Shown piece by piece: positions 43,147 to 53,307 of a DNA stretch of 64,000 nucleotides. A program made the translations under genes and the position numbers. Source of the DNA: Conyzicola nivalis_A (GTDB lineage: Bacteria; Actinomycetota; Actinomycetes; Actinomycetales; Microbacteriaceae); NCBI RefSeq assembly GCF_040548875.1, contig NZ_JBEPSJ010000001.1, forward strand, positions 930,001-994,000, given 5' to 3'. Under the pieces are notes generated by a model. It was not told where the DNA came from. It saw nothing but the letters and a program-made list of their open reading frames with translations, and did not search any database. Each line of letters begins with the position of its first letter. The first letter of the stretch is position 1.

Positions 43147-44258
43147 CAGACATCCAGCCCGCGGGCGCCGTCGCAGAGATCGATCTCGCGGCGTTCCGCC
43201 GCAACGTCGAACTGCTCGTCGCGACGGCCGCGCCCGCCGAGGTCATGCTCGCGGTCAAGGCGAACGCCTACGGGCACGGCATGGTCCCCATCTCGCGTGC
43301 CGCTCTCGAGGCCGGCGCCACCGCGCTCGCTGTACTGGAGGTGAGCGCGGGTCTCGAGCTGCGTGCGGCCGGCATCACCGTTCCGCTCTTCGCCTGGCTG
43401 CACGGCACCGACACCGACTTCCGCGCGGCGGCCGAGGCGAACATCGACCTCGGCGTCTCTGCGCTCTGGCAGCTCGAGGCTATTGCCGAGAGTAAGGCGA
43501 GCGTTCCCGCGCGTGTGCACCTGAAGATCGACACCGGGCTCAGCCGCAACGGCGCCTCGGCGGTCGACTGGCCCGATCTGGTGACCACCGCGCTGCACCT
43601 GGAATCTCAGGGCTTCCTCGAGGTGTACGGCGCCTGGTCGCACCTCGCCGACGCGTCGACCGCCGACGACGAGATCGCATTGGTCAAGTTCACGATCGCC
43701 GTCGAGGTCGCCACGTCGCTCGGCGCGCGCTTCGCGAAACTGCACCTCGCCGCCAGTTCGGCCGGACTGCGGATGCCCGCTGCCCGCTTCGACTACGTGC
43801 GATTCGGCATAGCCGCCTTCGGCATCTCCCCCTTCGACGACACCGACGGACCGGGTCTCGGACTCGAGGCGCCGATGACCCTGAGCGCCCCGGTGCTCGC
43901 GGTCGAGGCCCTGCCTGCGGGCCACGTCTGGCTCGGCGGCCTCGACGTCGGCCTCGCCATGCCCGCGACGTTGGCGCTGGTCGCCGTCGGTTTCGGCGAC
44001 GGTGTGCAGGCGCCGGCCGTGGACCGCGCCGAAGTGCTGATCGCCGGGGAGCGGCGCCGCATCGTCGCCCTCGGAGTCGACCGCATGCTCGTCGACGCGG
44101 ACGACCTCGACGTGACGGTGGGCGACCGCGTCGTCGTCTTCGGCAGTGCCGTCAGAGGCGAGCCGACCGCTGAGGAGTGGGCCTCCCATGCCGACAGCAT
44201 CGGCGACGAGATCGTGTCGAGCGTCGCCGTCAGGGTGCCGCGCGTCTACGTCGGCTGA
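43143..44258 (+). CDS. alr: Alanine racemase, N-terminal PLP barrel intact but catalytic Tyr replaced
   Basis: This 371-residue fold-type III PLP enzyme would be expected to interconvert L- and D-alanine for peptidoglycan. The PLP lysine is Lys39 (VKANAYGHG), followed by HLKIDTGLSRNG and RFGIAAFG, so the barrel is complete. In the C-terminal domain, the position of the second catalytic base, normally Tyr in VSYG, is Gly265 (AGHVWLGGLD), and the MDQ motif is VDRM. Alone it should be inactive or altered. The GTG start overlaps the stop of the preceding gene, which supplies exactly the missing tyrosine domain. Confidence 0.88.
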   Translation: MTDIQPAGAVAEIDLAAFRRNVELLVATAAPAEVMLAVKANAYGHGMVPISRAALEAGATALAVLEVSAGLELRAAGITVPLFAWLHGTDTDFRAAAEANIDLGVSALWQLEAIAESKASVPARVHLKIDTGLSRNGASAVDWPDLVTTALHLESQGFLEVYGAWSHLADASTADDEIALVKFTIAVEVATSLGARFAKLHLAASSAGLRMPAARFDYVRFGIAAFGISPFDDTDGPGLGLEAPMTLSAPVLAVEALPAGHVWLGGLDVGLAMPATLALVAVGFGDGVQAPAVDRAEVLIAGERRRIVALGVDRMLVDADDLDVTVGDRVVVFGSAVRGEPTAEEWASHADSIGDEIVSSVAVRVPRVYVG

Positions 44259-44269
44259 GCGGTCGCTGC

Positions 44270-45019
44270 CTAGATACCGACGCGCTTGGCGATCGCCGCG
44301 CGCGCCTTCTCCGCCGCGTCGTCGACGCGGGCCGTGTGCTCGTTCGACGCGAGCTCCGCGTCGACGCCGCGCAGCCTGAGCGCGGCGTTCAGCAGCCGGT
44401 CTGCCCACGCGGGGTTCATCGGCAGGAACGGGCCGTGCAGGTGGGTGCCGATGCTGTCGCCGTCGACGATTCCCTCGACACCGAGACCGGCGGATGCCGC
44501 GGCTCCCGCATTGCCGAAGCCCGACGTGACCGTTCCGAGCGGGGTCGCCCCGGTGTCGAGGGTCGTCACCGCGCCGTGGTTCTCGAACCCGGCGACGGTG
44601 CCGTGCGCCGTGGCGACGACGGTCTCTCCCACGGCGCGTCTCCCGACCAGCCGGCTGGAGCTGGCGAAGAGCCCTCCGGCCGCGACGACGGTGCCGTCCT
44701 CTTCGGTGATCGAGGTGCCGAGCAGCTGCCAGCCGCCGGCGATCGCGAGCACGGGTACGCCGGAGTTCTTCCAGGCGAGCAGTCGCGGCGTGATGACGGC
44801 CAGATCGGCCTGCACAGCGAGTTGGGCGGTACGCGGGCCGGAGCCGATGTGCACGAGGTCCACGGACTCGGGAAGCGGGTCGCCGATGTTGTGCTCGACG
44901 ACGGTCACGGGTATCCCACGCCATTCGGCGCGGGTCTTCAGCGCCAGCACGTTTCCGGAGTCGCCGTTGATCCCGAGCTGCCGGGGGTAGAGCGAGAGTA
45001 TGGTGAGCGATCGTGTCAC
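44270..45019 (-). CDS. gatD: GatD-like glutamine amidotransferase subunit lacking the nucleophilic Cys
   Basis: GatD normally hydrolyses glutamine and passes ammonia to MurT for amidation of lipid II D-glutamate. This 249-residue homologue keeps the overall fold (NGDSGNVLALKTRAEWRGI, AGFENHG, THLHGPFLP with His195), but the nucleophile position is Ala94 (VLAIAGGWQLLG, where S. aureus GatD has ICGGYQFLG with Cys94). There is no cysteine anywhere in the protein, so glutaminase activity is not expected. The GTG start at 45019 overlaps the murT stop. It is convergent with alr. Confidence 0.88.
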   Translation of the reverse strand: MTRSLTILSLYPRQLGINGDSGNVLALKTRAEWRGIPVTVVEHNIGDPLPESVDLVHIGSGPRTAQLAVQADLAVITPRLLAWKNSGVPVLAIAGGWQLLGTSITEEDGTVVAAGGLFASSSRLVGRRAVGETVVATAHGTVAGFENHGAVTTLDTGATPLGTVTSGFGNAGAAASAGLGVEGIVDGDSIGTHLHGPFLPMNPAWADRLLNAALRLRGVDAELASNEHTARVDDAAEKARAAIAKRVGI

Positions 45020-46320
45020 GGTGCGTTCTCCAACTCGAGGAAGCCCAGGAGCTTGCGGATGAGCATCATCTGCTCGTAGTTCACGATCATCGTCTTGTTG
45101 CCGCGGCCCGGTCTCGGCAGGGCGAGGAACGCCTCGAGCGCGGGCTTCAGCTCGGGCACGACGCTGCCGACCGGGATCGCCCCGTAGCCGAAACGGGTGG
45201 CGAGCTGCCACGCCTTCGTGCCGGAGACGATGTCGACGTGGTCGATGTGGCTGAAGTCGGTGTCGTACATCCACGAGGGGTCGGGCGTTCCCTCGTCGAC
45301 CGCGACGAACAGCTGTTCCGGCGCCTGCTCGAGGTAGTCGAGGTTCAGCTGCAGGCTCGGCGGGTTCTTCATCATGATGACTTCGATGTCCTCGCCGTTG
45401 TAGGTGAGGATCTCGCCGCGACCGTAGACGGTGTCGAGGGCGAGCATGGCGGATGCCACGAGCTCGGGCCGGAACGCCGCCCCGAGCAGGCGCTCCGCCA
45501 TGGCGGCCGCTCCCGCCACGTCGACCGCGTAGTGCAGGCCGCGCGCGGGCAGCCGCACGTCGATCGCGGACCCCGCGATCGTGAGGGTGGAGTCGACCCC
45601 GGCGAGCCGCTCGACCACTACGCGGGGAGCCGGAGCCGCGACATCCGCTGGGCTTGTACCCAGCGCGGAGTAGACCTCGGCGTTGGCGAGGCCGTTCGGG
45701 GAGTCGCTCAGCAGTGCCGGGTCGACGCCGAAGTAGCTGACCTCGGCACGGCCCGCGAGCGAACGGGCCACGGCGACGAGGTTGTCGTCGTTGGCGTTGA
45801 CCACGACGTGCGCATCGGCGGCACCGGCGATCGTGGCGAGCATCTTCACCACGCGGTCGGGCTCGAAGAAGCGGTTCAGCTGGTCGATCTGCACGTTGAG
45901 CAGCAGCACGCTCGACGGGCGCAGCACCTTCGACAGGTTGACTCCGTATGCCTCGTCGACCTCGAGCACGGCGATCTGCTCACGCAGCCGGCCGTCGAGA
46001 GGCATGCTCGCGAGCAACGCCGAAGCGATGCCCTGCGGGAGGTTGCCGCCGGAGGGATTGCTGAACACGTCGACGCCGTGGGCGCGCAGAATGCCCACGA
46101 GCATGTTGGTGGTAGTGGACTTGCCGTTCGATCCGGAGACGAAGACCACGCCGAGAGGCATCCGCTCGACCGCCCGCTCGAGGGCACGCGGCGACACGGC
46201 GAGCAGCACCCGTCCGGGGACTGCCGATCCTCCACCACGCAGCCGCGTGGCCCAACGAGCCATCCTGCCGAGCAGGATGGCCACAGCGGAGCGCACTGGA
46301 AAACGCCGTGCGGTTCGCAC
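45016..46320 (-). CDS. murT: MurT-like Mur ligase family protein without zinc ribbon
   Basis: MurT is the ATP-dependent ligase partner of GatD that acts on the alpha-carboxyl of D-Glu in lipid II. This 434-residue homologue has an N-terminal membrane-proximal segment, the Mur P-loop GSNGKSTTT (63-71), the EVDEAYGVNLSKVL motif, and the C-terminal DUF1727 domain. The four-cysteine zinc ribbon typical of MurT (between about 200 and 240) is absent; the protein has no cysteine at all. It follows sigA by 4 bp and overlaps gatD. Probably an altered ligase (see findings). Confidence 0.87.
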   Translation of the reverse strand: MRTARRFPVRSAVAILLGRMARWATRLRGGGSAVPGRVLLAVSPRALERAVERMPLGVVFVSGSNGKSTTTNMLVGILRAHGVDVFSNPSGGNLPQGIASALLASMPLDGRLREQIAVLEVDEAYGVNLSKVLRPSSVLLLNVQIDQLNRFFEPDRVVKMLATIAGAADAHVVVNANDDNLVAVARSLAGRAEVSYFGVDPALLSDSPNGLANAEVYSALGTSPADVAAPAPRVVVERLAGVDSTLTIAGSAIDVRLPARGLHYAVDVAGAAAMAERLLGAAFRPELVASAMLALDTVYGRGEILTYNGEDIEVIMMKNPPSLQLNLDYLEQAPEQLFVAVDEGTPDPSWMYDTDFSHIDHVDIVSGTKAWQLATRFGYGAIPVGSVVPELKPALEAFLALPRPGRGNKTMIVNYEQMMLIRKLLGFLELENAP

Positions 46321-46324
46321 CGGT

Positions 46325-47695
<1,371 letters not shown>

Positions 47696-47725
47696 TAGAA
47701 CACCTTTCAGGGTTTTCGGGCAGTA

Positions 47726-47802
47726 CTAAGACCCATGTCAAGTCCTTCTCCACCGCGCTACGAGACGAAGCGATGGAATAACGGAACCTGAACGGGTCTT
47801 AG
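47726..47802 (-). promoter_or_regulatory. Inverted repeat in the sigA upstream region
   Basis: A 9-bp arm ctaagaccc (47726-47734) is exactly mirrored by gggtcttag (47794-47802), with 59 bp between. A consensus -35 TTGACA on the minus strand (47742-47737) touches the proximal arm. It may be a DNA-looping operator or a leader structure. Confidence 0.4.
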
Positions 47803-47848
47803 AACAATTATTGCACGAGTTCGCTGTGCGACTTGACAAAAGGGGCAT

Positions 47849-49183
47849 TCAACCCTTGCCTCGCCGTCTGCGCCAACTCCTTACCAATGAAACCCACAGT
47901 GGGGCCACTTGTATTCCCTCGTCTTCGTGCATGCGCTTGCGCGTGTTGCGCCGAGAGAGTAAGAGGAAGACCACGCCGATCGCGACGATCGGGAACTGCA
48001 CGAGGAACGCGACCCGGAAGGAGTCGAGCGAGTACAGCTCGGCCGGCACGCCGGATCCGCCGTTGGCCCGGTCGATGGCGTCGAGCACGAGTCCGATCAG
48101 CAGCATCATCACGAAGCTGGCGAGGAAGCCGCCGACGTTGACCACCCCGCTGGCGGAGCCGAGGCTGCGCGCCGGGTTGAAGGTGCGGGCGAAGTCGAAG
48201 CCGATGAGCGAGCCGGGTCCGCCGACGGCGACGACGGCGAGCAGCAGGATGATGAGCCATAGGGGCGGCTGCCCCGGCCAGAGCAGAACGGCGGCCCACA
48301 CGCAGCCCATCGCGAAGACTATGCCGAGAACGAGGTTGCTGCGCCGGTACGGATGCCGCGCGCTCAGGATGCCGAGGATAGGACCGGCCACGACCGCGAC
48401 CGCGACGATCAGGGTGAGCAGGAGCGAGGCGTTCGTCGCCCCGTACCCGAGGCCGACGGAGAGGAACGGGAAGCCCCAGAGCAGGGCGATCACCGTTCCG
48501 GGCGACTGGGTCACGAAGTGCGACCAGAACCCCAGCTGGGTCCCCGGGCGCCCGAGGCTCTCGCGGAGCTGGTGCAGGGCGGCGGGCCATCCGCCCGGTC
48601 GCTCGACGATCACCACGCCCGGCGGTGCGTTCCTCACGAACAGGACCACGAGCACGAAGGCGACGACCGACATCGCCGCGGCACTGAGGTAGGCCGGCTC
48701 CCAGCCGAACTGGTGCAGCACTATAGAGAGCGGAATCGCCGACAGCACCTGACCGGTCGCACCGATCGTGCCCATCCCCTGCGACAGCAGGGGGAGAGTG
48801 CGGCCGCTGAACCACGACGCGATGAGCCGCGACACCGAGATGAAGGTCATGGCGTCGCCCGCGCCGACGAGGATGCGCCCGACGATGGCCACGCCGATCG
48901 ACGGCGCGAGGGCGAGTGTCGTCTGCCCGGCGACCATCAGCACGGCACCGGTCGCGATCAGCACACGCGGCCCGTGCCGGTCGAGCACGACGCCGACCGG
49001 GATCTGGAGCCCCGCATAGACGATCAGCTGCACGACGGCGAGGCTCGACAGTGCCGCCGCCTGCACGTCGAAGCGCTCCGTGGCGTCGACCCCGGCGATT
49101 CCGAGTGAGCTGCGTTGCAGCACCGCGATCAGGTAGGCGAAGACCGAGACCGCGAAGACGAGCCACGATCGACGGGAATTCAC
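47849..49183 (-). CDS. MFS transporter
   Basis: This is a 444-residue major facilitator superfamily permease with 12 predicted transmembrane segments. The family motif A between TM2 and TM3 is seen as GVVLDRHGPRVLI (about 64-76). The loop between TM6 and TM7 includes RESLGRPGTQLGFWSHF. The basic C-terminal tail is cytoplasmic. The substrate cannot be inferred. The gene stands alone between sigA and the PAC2 gene. Confidence 0.9.
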   Translation of the reverse strand: MNSRRSWLVFAVSVFAYLIAVLQRSSLGIAGVDATERFDVQAAALSSLAVVQLIVYAGLQIPVGVVLDRHGPRVLIATGAVLMVAGQTTLALAPSIGVAIVGRILVGAGDAMTFISVSRLIASWFSGRTLPLLSQGMGTIGATGQVLSAIPLSIVLHQFGWEPAYLSAAAMSVVAFVLVVLFVRNAPPGVVIVERPGGWPAALHQLRESLGRPGTQLGFWSHFVTQSPGTVIALLWGFPFLSVGLGYGATNASLLLTLIVAVAVVAGPILGILSARHPYRRSNLVLGIVFAMGCVWAAVLLWPGQPPLWLIILLLAVVAVGGPGSLIGFDFARTFNPARSLGSASGVVNVGGFLASFVMMLLIGLVLDAIDRANGGSGVPAELYSLDSFRVAFLVQFPIVAIGVVFLLLSRRNTRKRMHEDEGIQVAPLWVSLVRSWRRRRGKG

Positions 49184-49237
49184 ACTCTCAGGGTAGCCGC
49201 GCGGCAGAGCCGGACAGGACGGGACGGGCCGCAGGGA

Positions 49238-50164
49238 CTACGGGCGGTGAGTGTCGTCGTCGCCGGTGCGACGCAGCGCGAGGAAGTTCTCGAGCTCCGC
49301 CGCGATGTCGTCGGCGCTCGGCAGCTCGCCGTCCACGTCGGTGAGCGGCGATCGCAGCGGGTTGTCGAGCATGTAGCTGTCGTGGCGGGTCTCGAGCGAA
49401 CCGACGAGCTTCGCGAGCTCCTGGTTGTTCTCGACCTGGCCGTCGATCTTCGCGATGAACTCGCGACCCTCTTCGCGCAGACGGTCGGTGGGGAAGATCA
49501 GCCCCGTTGCGGCGCTCACGCTCTCGAGAGCGGTGACTGCGGCGGCGGGGAACTCCGTGTCGGCGAGGTAGTGAGGAATCAGCAGCACGAACCCGGCGAT
49601 CGGGTGCCCGAGCTCCTGCAGACGGTATTCGATGAGGTGCAGCGCGTTGGCGGGCACCTGGGTCTGCGGCTTCCAGACCGACATCGACTCGATGATCTCG
49701 GCCCGGTTGCCGCTCACCGTGACACCGATCGCGCGCGTGTGCGGAACCGGCATGGGGATCGCGTGCACCCAGGTCGTCGTCTTGACCTGCAGCGCGTCGA
49801 CCAGGCCGAGCACCGCCGCGGTGAAGCGCTCCCACTGGAAGTCGGGCTCATAGCCGGTGAGGAGCAGGAACTGCTGCCCGATCTCGTCTGTGGCGAGGTA
49901 GAGGTTGAGCGCCGCCGGCGTGTAGTCGGTCAGGTGGTCCTGGTCGAAGTAGACGAGCGGGCGGCGGGCGCGGTAGTCGAGCAGGGCGTCGCTGTCGAAG
50001 CTGGCGACGATCTCGGTGGAGAGGGTGTCGAGGAGGTACTCGCTGAACTGGGTGACGGCGGATCCGGCGTCGGCGAAACCGGTGAGCCCCGCGACCAGGT
50101 GGAGCCCTGCTGGCACGTCGGAGACGTCGAGATGGAGGTCGTAGAGGCCGGCAGGATCGCGCAT
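49238..50164 (-). CDS. PAC2 family protein
   Basis: This 308-residue protein belongs to the PAC2 (proteasome assembly chaperone 2-like) family, which is widespread in actinobacteria with or without a proteasome. Typical elements are LHLVAGLTGFADAGSAVTQF (about 21-40), the RRPLVYFDQDHLTDY segment, and the IPMPVPHTRAIGVTVSGNRAE region. The function in bacteria is unclear. The C-terminal 50 residues are acidic and probably flexible. It is divergent from pepA. Confidence 0.85.
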   Translation of the reverse strand: MRDPAGLYDLHLDVSDVPAGLHLVAGLTGFADAGSAVTQFSEYLLDTLSTEIVASFDSDALLDYRARRPLVYFDQDHLTDYTPAALNLYLATDEIGQQFLLLTGYEPDFQWERFTAAVLGLVDALQVKTTTWVHAIPMPVPHTRAIGVTVSGNRAEIIESMSVWKPQTQVPANALHLIEYRLQELGHPIAGFVLLIPHYLADTEFPAAAVTALESVSAATGLIFPTDRLREEGREFIAKIDGQVENNQELAKLVGSLETRHDSYMLDNPLRSPLTDVDGELPSADDIAAELENFLALRRTGDDDTHRP

Positions 50165-50267
50165 GTTCCCACTCTAATCGCGTGCTCCGCCGGCGGCCCG
50201 GTGCGCGCGCGTACAGGCGTGATGCTCAGAGCGAACACGCCCGATCGCCCCCGGTACGATTGGGCCC

Positions 50268-51758
50268 ATGACTGTTTCGGCGCTGCGCGTCTCCCCCGAA
50301 CCCATCCTCTCCATCGAGACCGACGTGCTGGTGATCGGTGTGGCGAGCACGGATTCCGGGCCCACGCTGCTCACCGATGTGCCCGAGCTCCTCGCCCTTC
50401 AGGACTCCCTCGCCGGCATCGGCGTGACCGGCGGCGTCGACGAGATCACCCGGCTCCCGTTCTCGGGCGGCGCGGCCGGGAGCCTCGCCCTGATCGGGGT
50501 GGGCGGCAAGGACCTCGCCGCCGACGGCCTCCGCTACGCCAGCGGATCGGCGGCGCGGCAACTGCGCGGAATCGATTCGATCGCCATCGCGCTGCCCGCG
50601 AAAGACGGAGACGAGCTGCTCGCGATCCTCGAGGGCGCCGCGATCGGAGCATACGACTACACCACGTACCGCTCGTCGTCGCTCGAGGCGACCAAGGTCA
50701 CGGCCGCCACGATCATCGTCGCCGGCGATGCCGACGACGCGCTCGTCACCCGGGCCACGGTCGTCGCGACGGCCGTGCACACGGTGCGCGACCTCGTGAA
50801 CGCGCCCCCGCGCGACCTCTACCCCGAGACCCTCGCCGCCGCCGCGGTCGATCTCGCGGCACACGCCGACATCGATGTGACCGTGTTCGACGAGGCCGCC
50901 CTCGCCGAGGGAGAGTTCGGCGGCATCCTCAGCGTCGGCCAGGGGTCGTCGCGCCCGCCCCGGCTCGTCAAACTCTCCTACTCCCCCGCCGGCGCCCCGA
51001 AGCACATCGCCCTCGTCGGAAAGGGCATCACGTTCGACTCGGGCGGACTCTCCCTCAAGCCGCCGACGTCGATGGTCAGCATGAAGACCGACATGACCGG
51101 GGCCGCGACGGTGCTGTCTGTCATCGTCGCCGCGGCTGACCTGGCGCTGCCGGTGCGGATCACCGCCTGGATGTGCATAGCCGAGAACATGCCGTCGGGC
51201 ACCGCAACCCGCCCCGACGACGTCGTCCGTATCCGCGGCGGCAAGACCGTCGAGAACCTCAACACGGACGCGGAGGGCCGCATCGTGCTCGCCGACGGTC
51301 TGGTCGCGGCGAGTGAGGAGAACCCCGACGCGATCATCGACGTCGCCACGCTCACCGGAGCCTCCGTCGTCGCCCTCGGCAACCGCGTCGTGGGCACCAT
51401 GGGGGACGACGAGCTCGTCGCCCGGGTGCTCGCCTCGGCCAGCGCGGTCGGCGAGACCCTCTGGGCCATGCCGATCCCCGCAGAGATGCGGGCGGTGCTG
51501 AACTCCGACATCGCCGACATCGCGAACGTCAAGCCGGGCAACACGGCCGGCGGCATGCTCGTCGCCGCCGCGTTCCTCAAGGACTTCGTCGGATCGATCG
51601 GCGAAGGAGACGCGAAGCGCCAGATTCCGTGGGCCCATCTCGACATCGCCGGCCCCTCCGGCAACGGCGGCGGCGGCTACGGTTTCACGGGCAAGGGCCC
51701 GACCGGCGTTACTGTGCGAACGCTGATCGCGTTGGCCGAGGAGTTTTCGCGCGCGTAG
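50268..51758 (+). CDS. pepA: Leucyl aminopeptidase (M17 family)
   Basis: This di-metal cytosolic aminopeptidase of 496 residues removes N-terminal residues from peptides and handles peptide turnover. The metal and catalytic residues are in GKGITFDSGGLSLK, MKTDMTGAA and the family signature NTDAEGRIVLAD. The N-terminal 170 residues are the variable macro-like domain. It forms hexamers in characterised members. lpdA follows 93 bp downstream. Confidence 0.95.
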   Translation: MTVSALRVSPEPILSIETDVLVIGVASTDSGPTLLTDVPELLALQDSLAGIGVTGGVDEITRLPFSGGAAGSLALIGVGGKDLAADGLRYASGSAARQLRGIDSIAIALPAKDGDELLAILEGAAIGAYDYTTYRSSSLEATKVTAATIIVAGDADDALVTRATVVATAVHTVRDLVNAPPRDLYPETLAAAAVDLAAHADIDVTVFDEAALAEGEFGGILSVGQGSSRPPRLVKLSYSPAGAPKHIALVGKGITFDSGGLSLKPPTSMVSMKTDMTGAATVLSVIVAAADLALPVRITAWMCIAENMPSGTATRPDDVVRIRGGKTVENLNTDAEGRIVLADGLVAASEENPDAIIDVATLTGASVVALGNRVVGTMGDDELVARVLASASAVGETLWAMPIPAEMRAVLNSDIADIANVKPGNTAGGMLVAAAFLKDFVGSIGEGDAKRQIPWAHLDIAGPSGNGGGGYGFTGKGPTGVTVRTLIALAEEFSRA

Positions 51759-51851
51759 TACAGTCAATAGGGCGGGTTCGCCCGCCCCGCGACCGCGCGC
51801 ACACGAGCGTGTGGGTCGTCCCAAATCCTGAAACACCAAGGGAGTTGCTGA

Positions 51852-53225
51852 GTGTCGGAACAGAATTTTGACCTTGTGATCCTGGGCGGCGGAAGTGGCG
51901 GCTATGCAGCAGCCCTTCGCGCGAGTCAGCTCGGACTATCCGTAGGCCTCATCGAGAAGAACAAGCTCGGGGGCACCTGCCTCCACGTCGGCTGCATCCC
52001 GACCAAGGCCCTGCTGCACTCGGCCGAGGTCGCCGACGTCACGCGCGAGTCGGCCAAGTACGGCGTGACCGCGGAGTTCGGCGGCATCGACATCACCGCC
52101 GTCACCAGCTACCGCGAGGGCATCGTCGCCAGCAAGTACAAGGGACTGCAGGGTCTCATCAAGGCCCGCGGCATCACGGTCATCGAGGGTTCCGGCCGTC
52201 TGGTCTCCCCCACCACCGTGCAGGTCGGCGACGACACCGTCACGGGCAAGAACGTCATCCTGGCCACCGGCTCCTACTCGCGCTCGCTCCCCGGGCTCGA
52301 GATCGGCGGACGCGTGATCACCTCCGAACAGGCCCTCGAGCTCGACTTCGTTCCGAAGAAGGTCATCGTGCTCGGCGGCGGCGTCATCGGCGTCGAGTTC
52401 TCCAGCGTCTGGAAGAGCTGGGGTGCCGACGTCCAGATCGTCGAGGCGCTCCCCCACCTCGTTCCCAACGAGGACGAGGCCATCTCGAAGCAGTTCGAGC
52501 GTGCCTTCCGCAAGCGCGGAATCAACTTCAGCCTCGGCGTGCGGTTCGCCAGCGTCACCCAGAACGACCAGGGCGTCGTCGTCACCCTCGAAGACGGCCA
52601 GACCTTCGAGGCCGAGCTGCTGCTCGTCGCCGTCGGTCGCGGACCGTCGACCGCTGGACTCGGCTATGAAGAGGCCGGCGTAACGATGGACCGCGGATTC
52701 GTCATCACGAACGAGCGCCTCGCCACGAGCGTGCCCGGCGTCTACGCCGTCGGCGACATCGTGCCGGGTCTCCAGCTCGCGCACCGCGGCTTCCAGCAGG
52801 GAATCTTCGTCGCCGAGGAGATCGCCGGGCTCAACCCCATCGTGATCGACGACCTCAACATCCCGAAGGTCACCTACAGCGACCCCGAGGTCGCGTCGAT
52901 CGGCTACTCGGAGGCCAAGGCCGCCGAGAAGTTCGGCGCGGACAAGATCACCGCCTACGACTACAACCTGGCCGGCAACGGCAAGAGCCACATCCTCGGC
53001 ACCGCGGGTTCGGTCAAGGTCGTCCGCGTCAACGACGGCCCCATCGTCGGAGTTCACATGATCGGCGCGCGCGTCGGCGAGCTCATCGGCGAGGCGCAGC
53101 TCGCAGTCAACTGGGAGGCGTACCCGGAGGACATCGCACCGCTCATCCACGCACACCCGACCCAGAACGAGGCCCTCGGCGAAGCCTTCCTCGCACTGGC
53201 CGGAAAACCGCTACACGCAATTTAA
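51852..53225 (+). CDS. lpdA: Dihydrolipoyl dehydrogenase
   Basis: E3 re-oxidises dihydrolipoamide in the 2-oxoacid dehydrogenase complexes, and in actinobacteria it may also serve the peroxide defence. The 457-residue FAD enzyme has the redox pair Cys43/Cys48 (GGTCLHVGCIPTK), FAD motif GGGSGG (12-17), the NAD-binding Rossmann segment VIVLGGGVIGVEF and the C-terminal HAHPTQNEA with the catalytic His-Glu. The GTG start has an AAGGGAG site. sucB follows at 82 bp, so E3 and E2 are co-expressed. Confidence 0.96.
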   Translation: MSEQNFDLVILGGGSGGYAAALRASQLGLSVGLIEKNKLGGTCLHVGCIPTKALLHSAEVADVTRESAKYGVTAEFGGIDITAVTSYREGIVASKYKGLQGLIKARGITVIEGSGRLVSPTTVQVGDDTVTGKNVILATGSYSRSLPGLEIGGRVITSEQALELDFVPKKVIVLGGGVIGVEFSSVWKSWGADVQIVEALPHLVPNEDEAISKQFERAFRKRGINFSLGVRFASVTQNDQGVVVTLEDGQTFEAELLLVAVGRGPSTAGLGYEEAGVTMDRGFVITNERLATSVPGVYAVGDIVPGLQLAHRGFQQGIFVAEEIAGLNPIVIDDLNIPKVTYSDPEVASIGYSEAKAAEKFGADKITAYDYNLAGNGKSHILGTAGSVKVVRVNDGPIVGVHMIGARVGELIGEAQLAVNWEAYPEDIAPLIHAHPTQNEALGEAFLALAGKPLHAI

Positions 53226-53307
53226 GAAACAAGGAGTCGCGCTAATCCGGCGCGACACAGAACTAAGCTGGCTAGAACAAGATTTTGGTTACTAAGGAGC
53301 ATCACTG

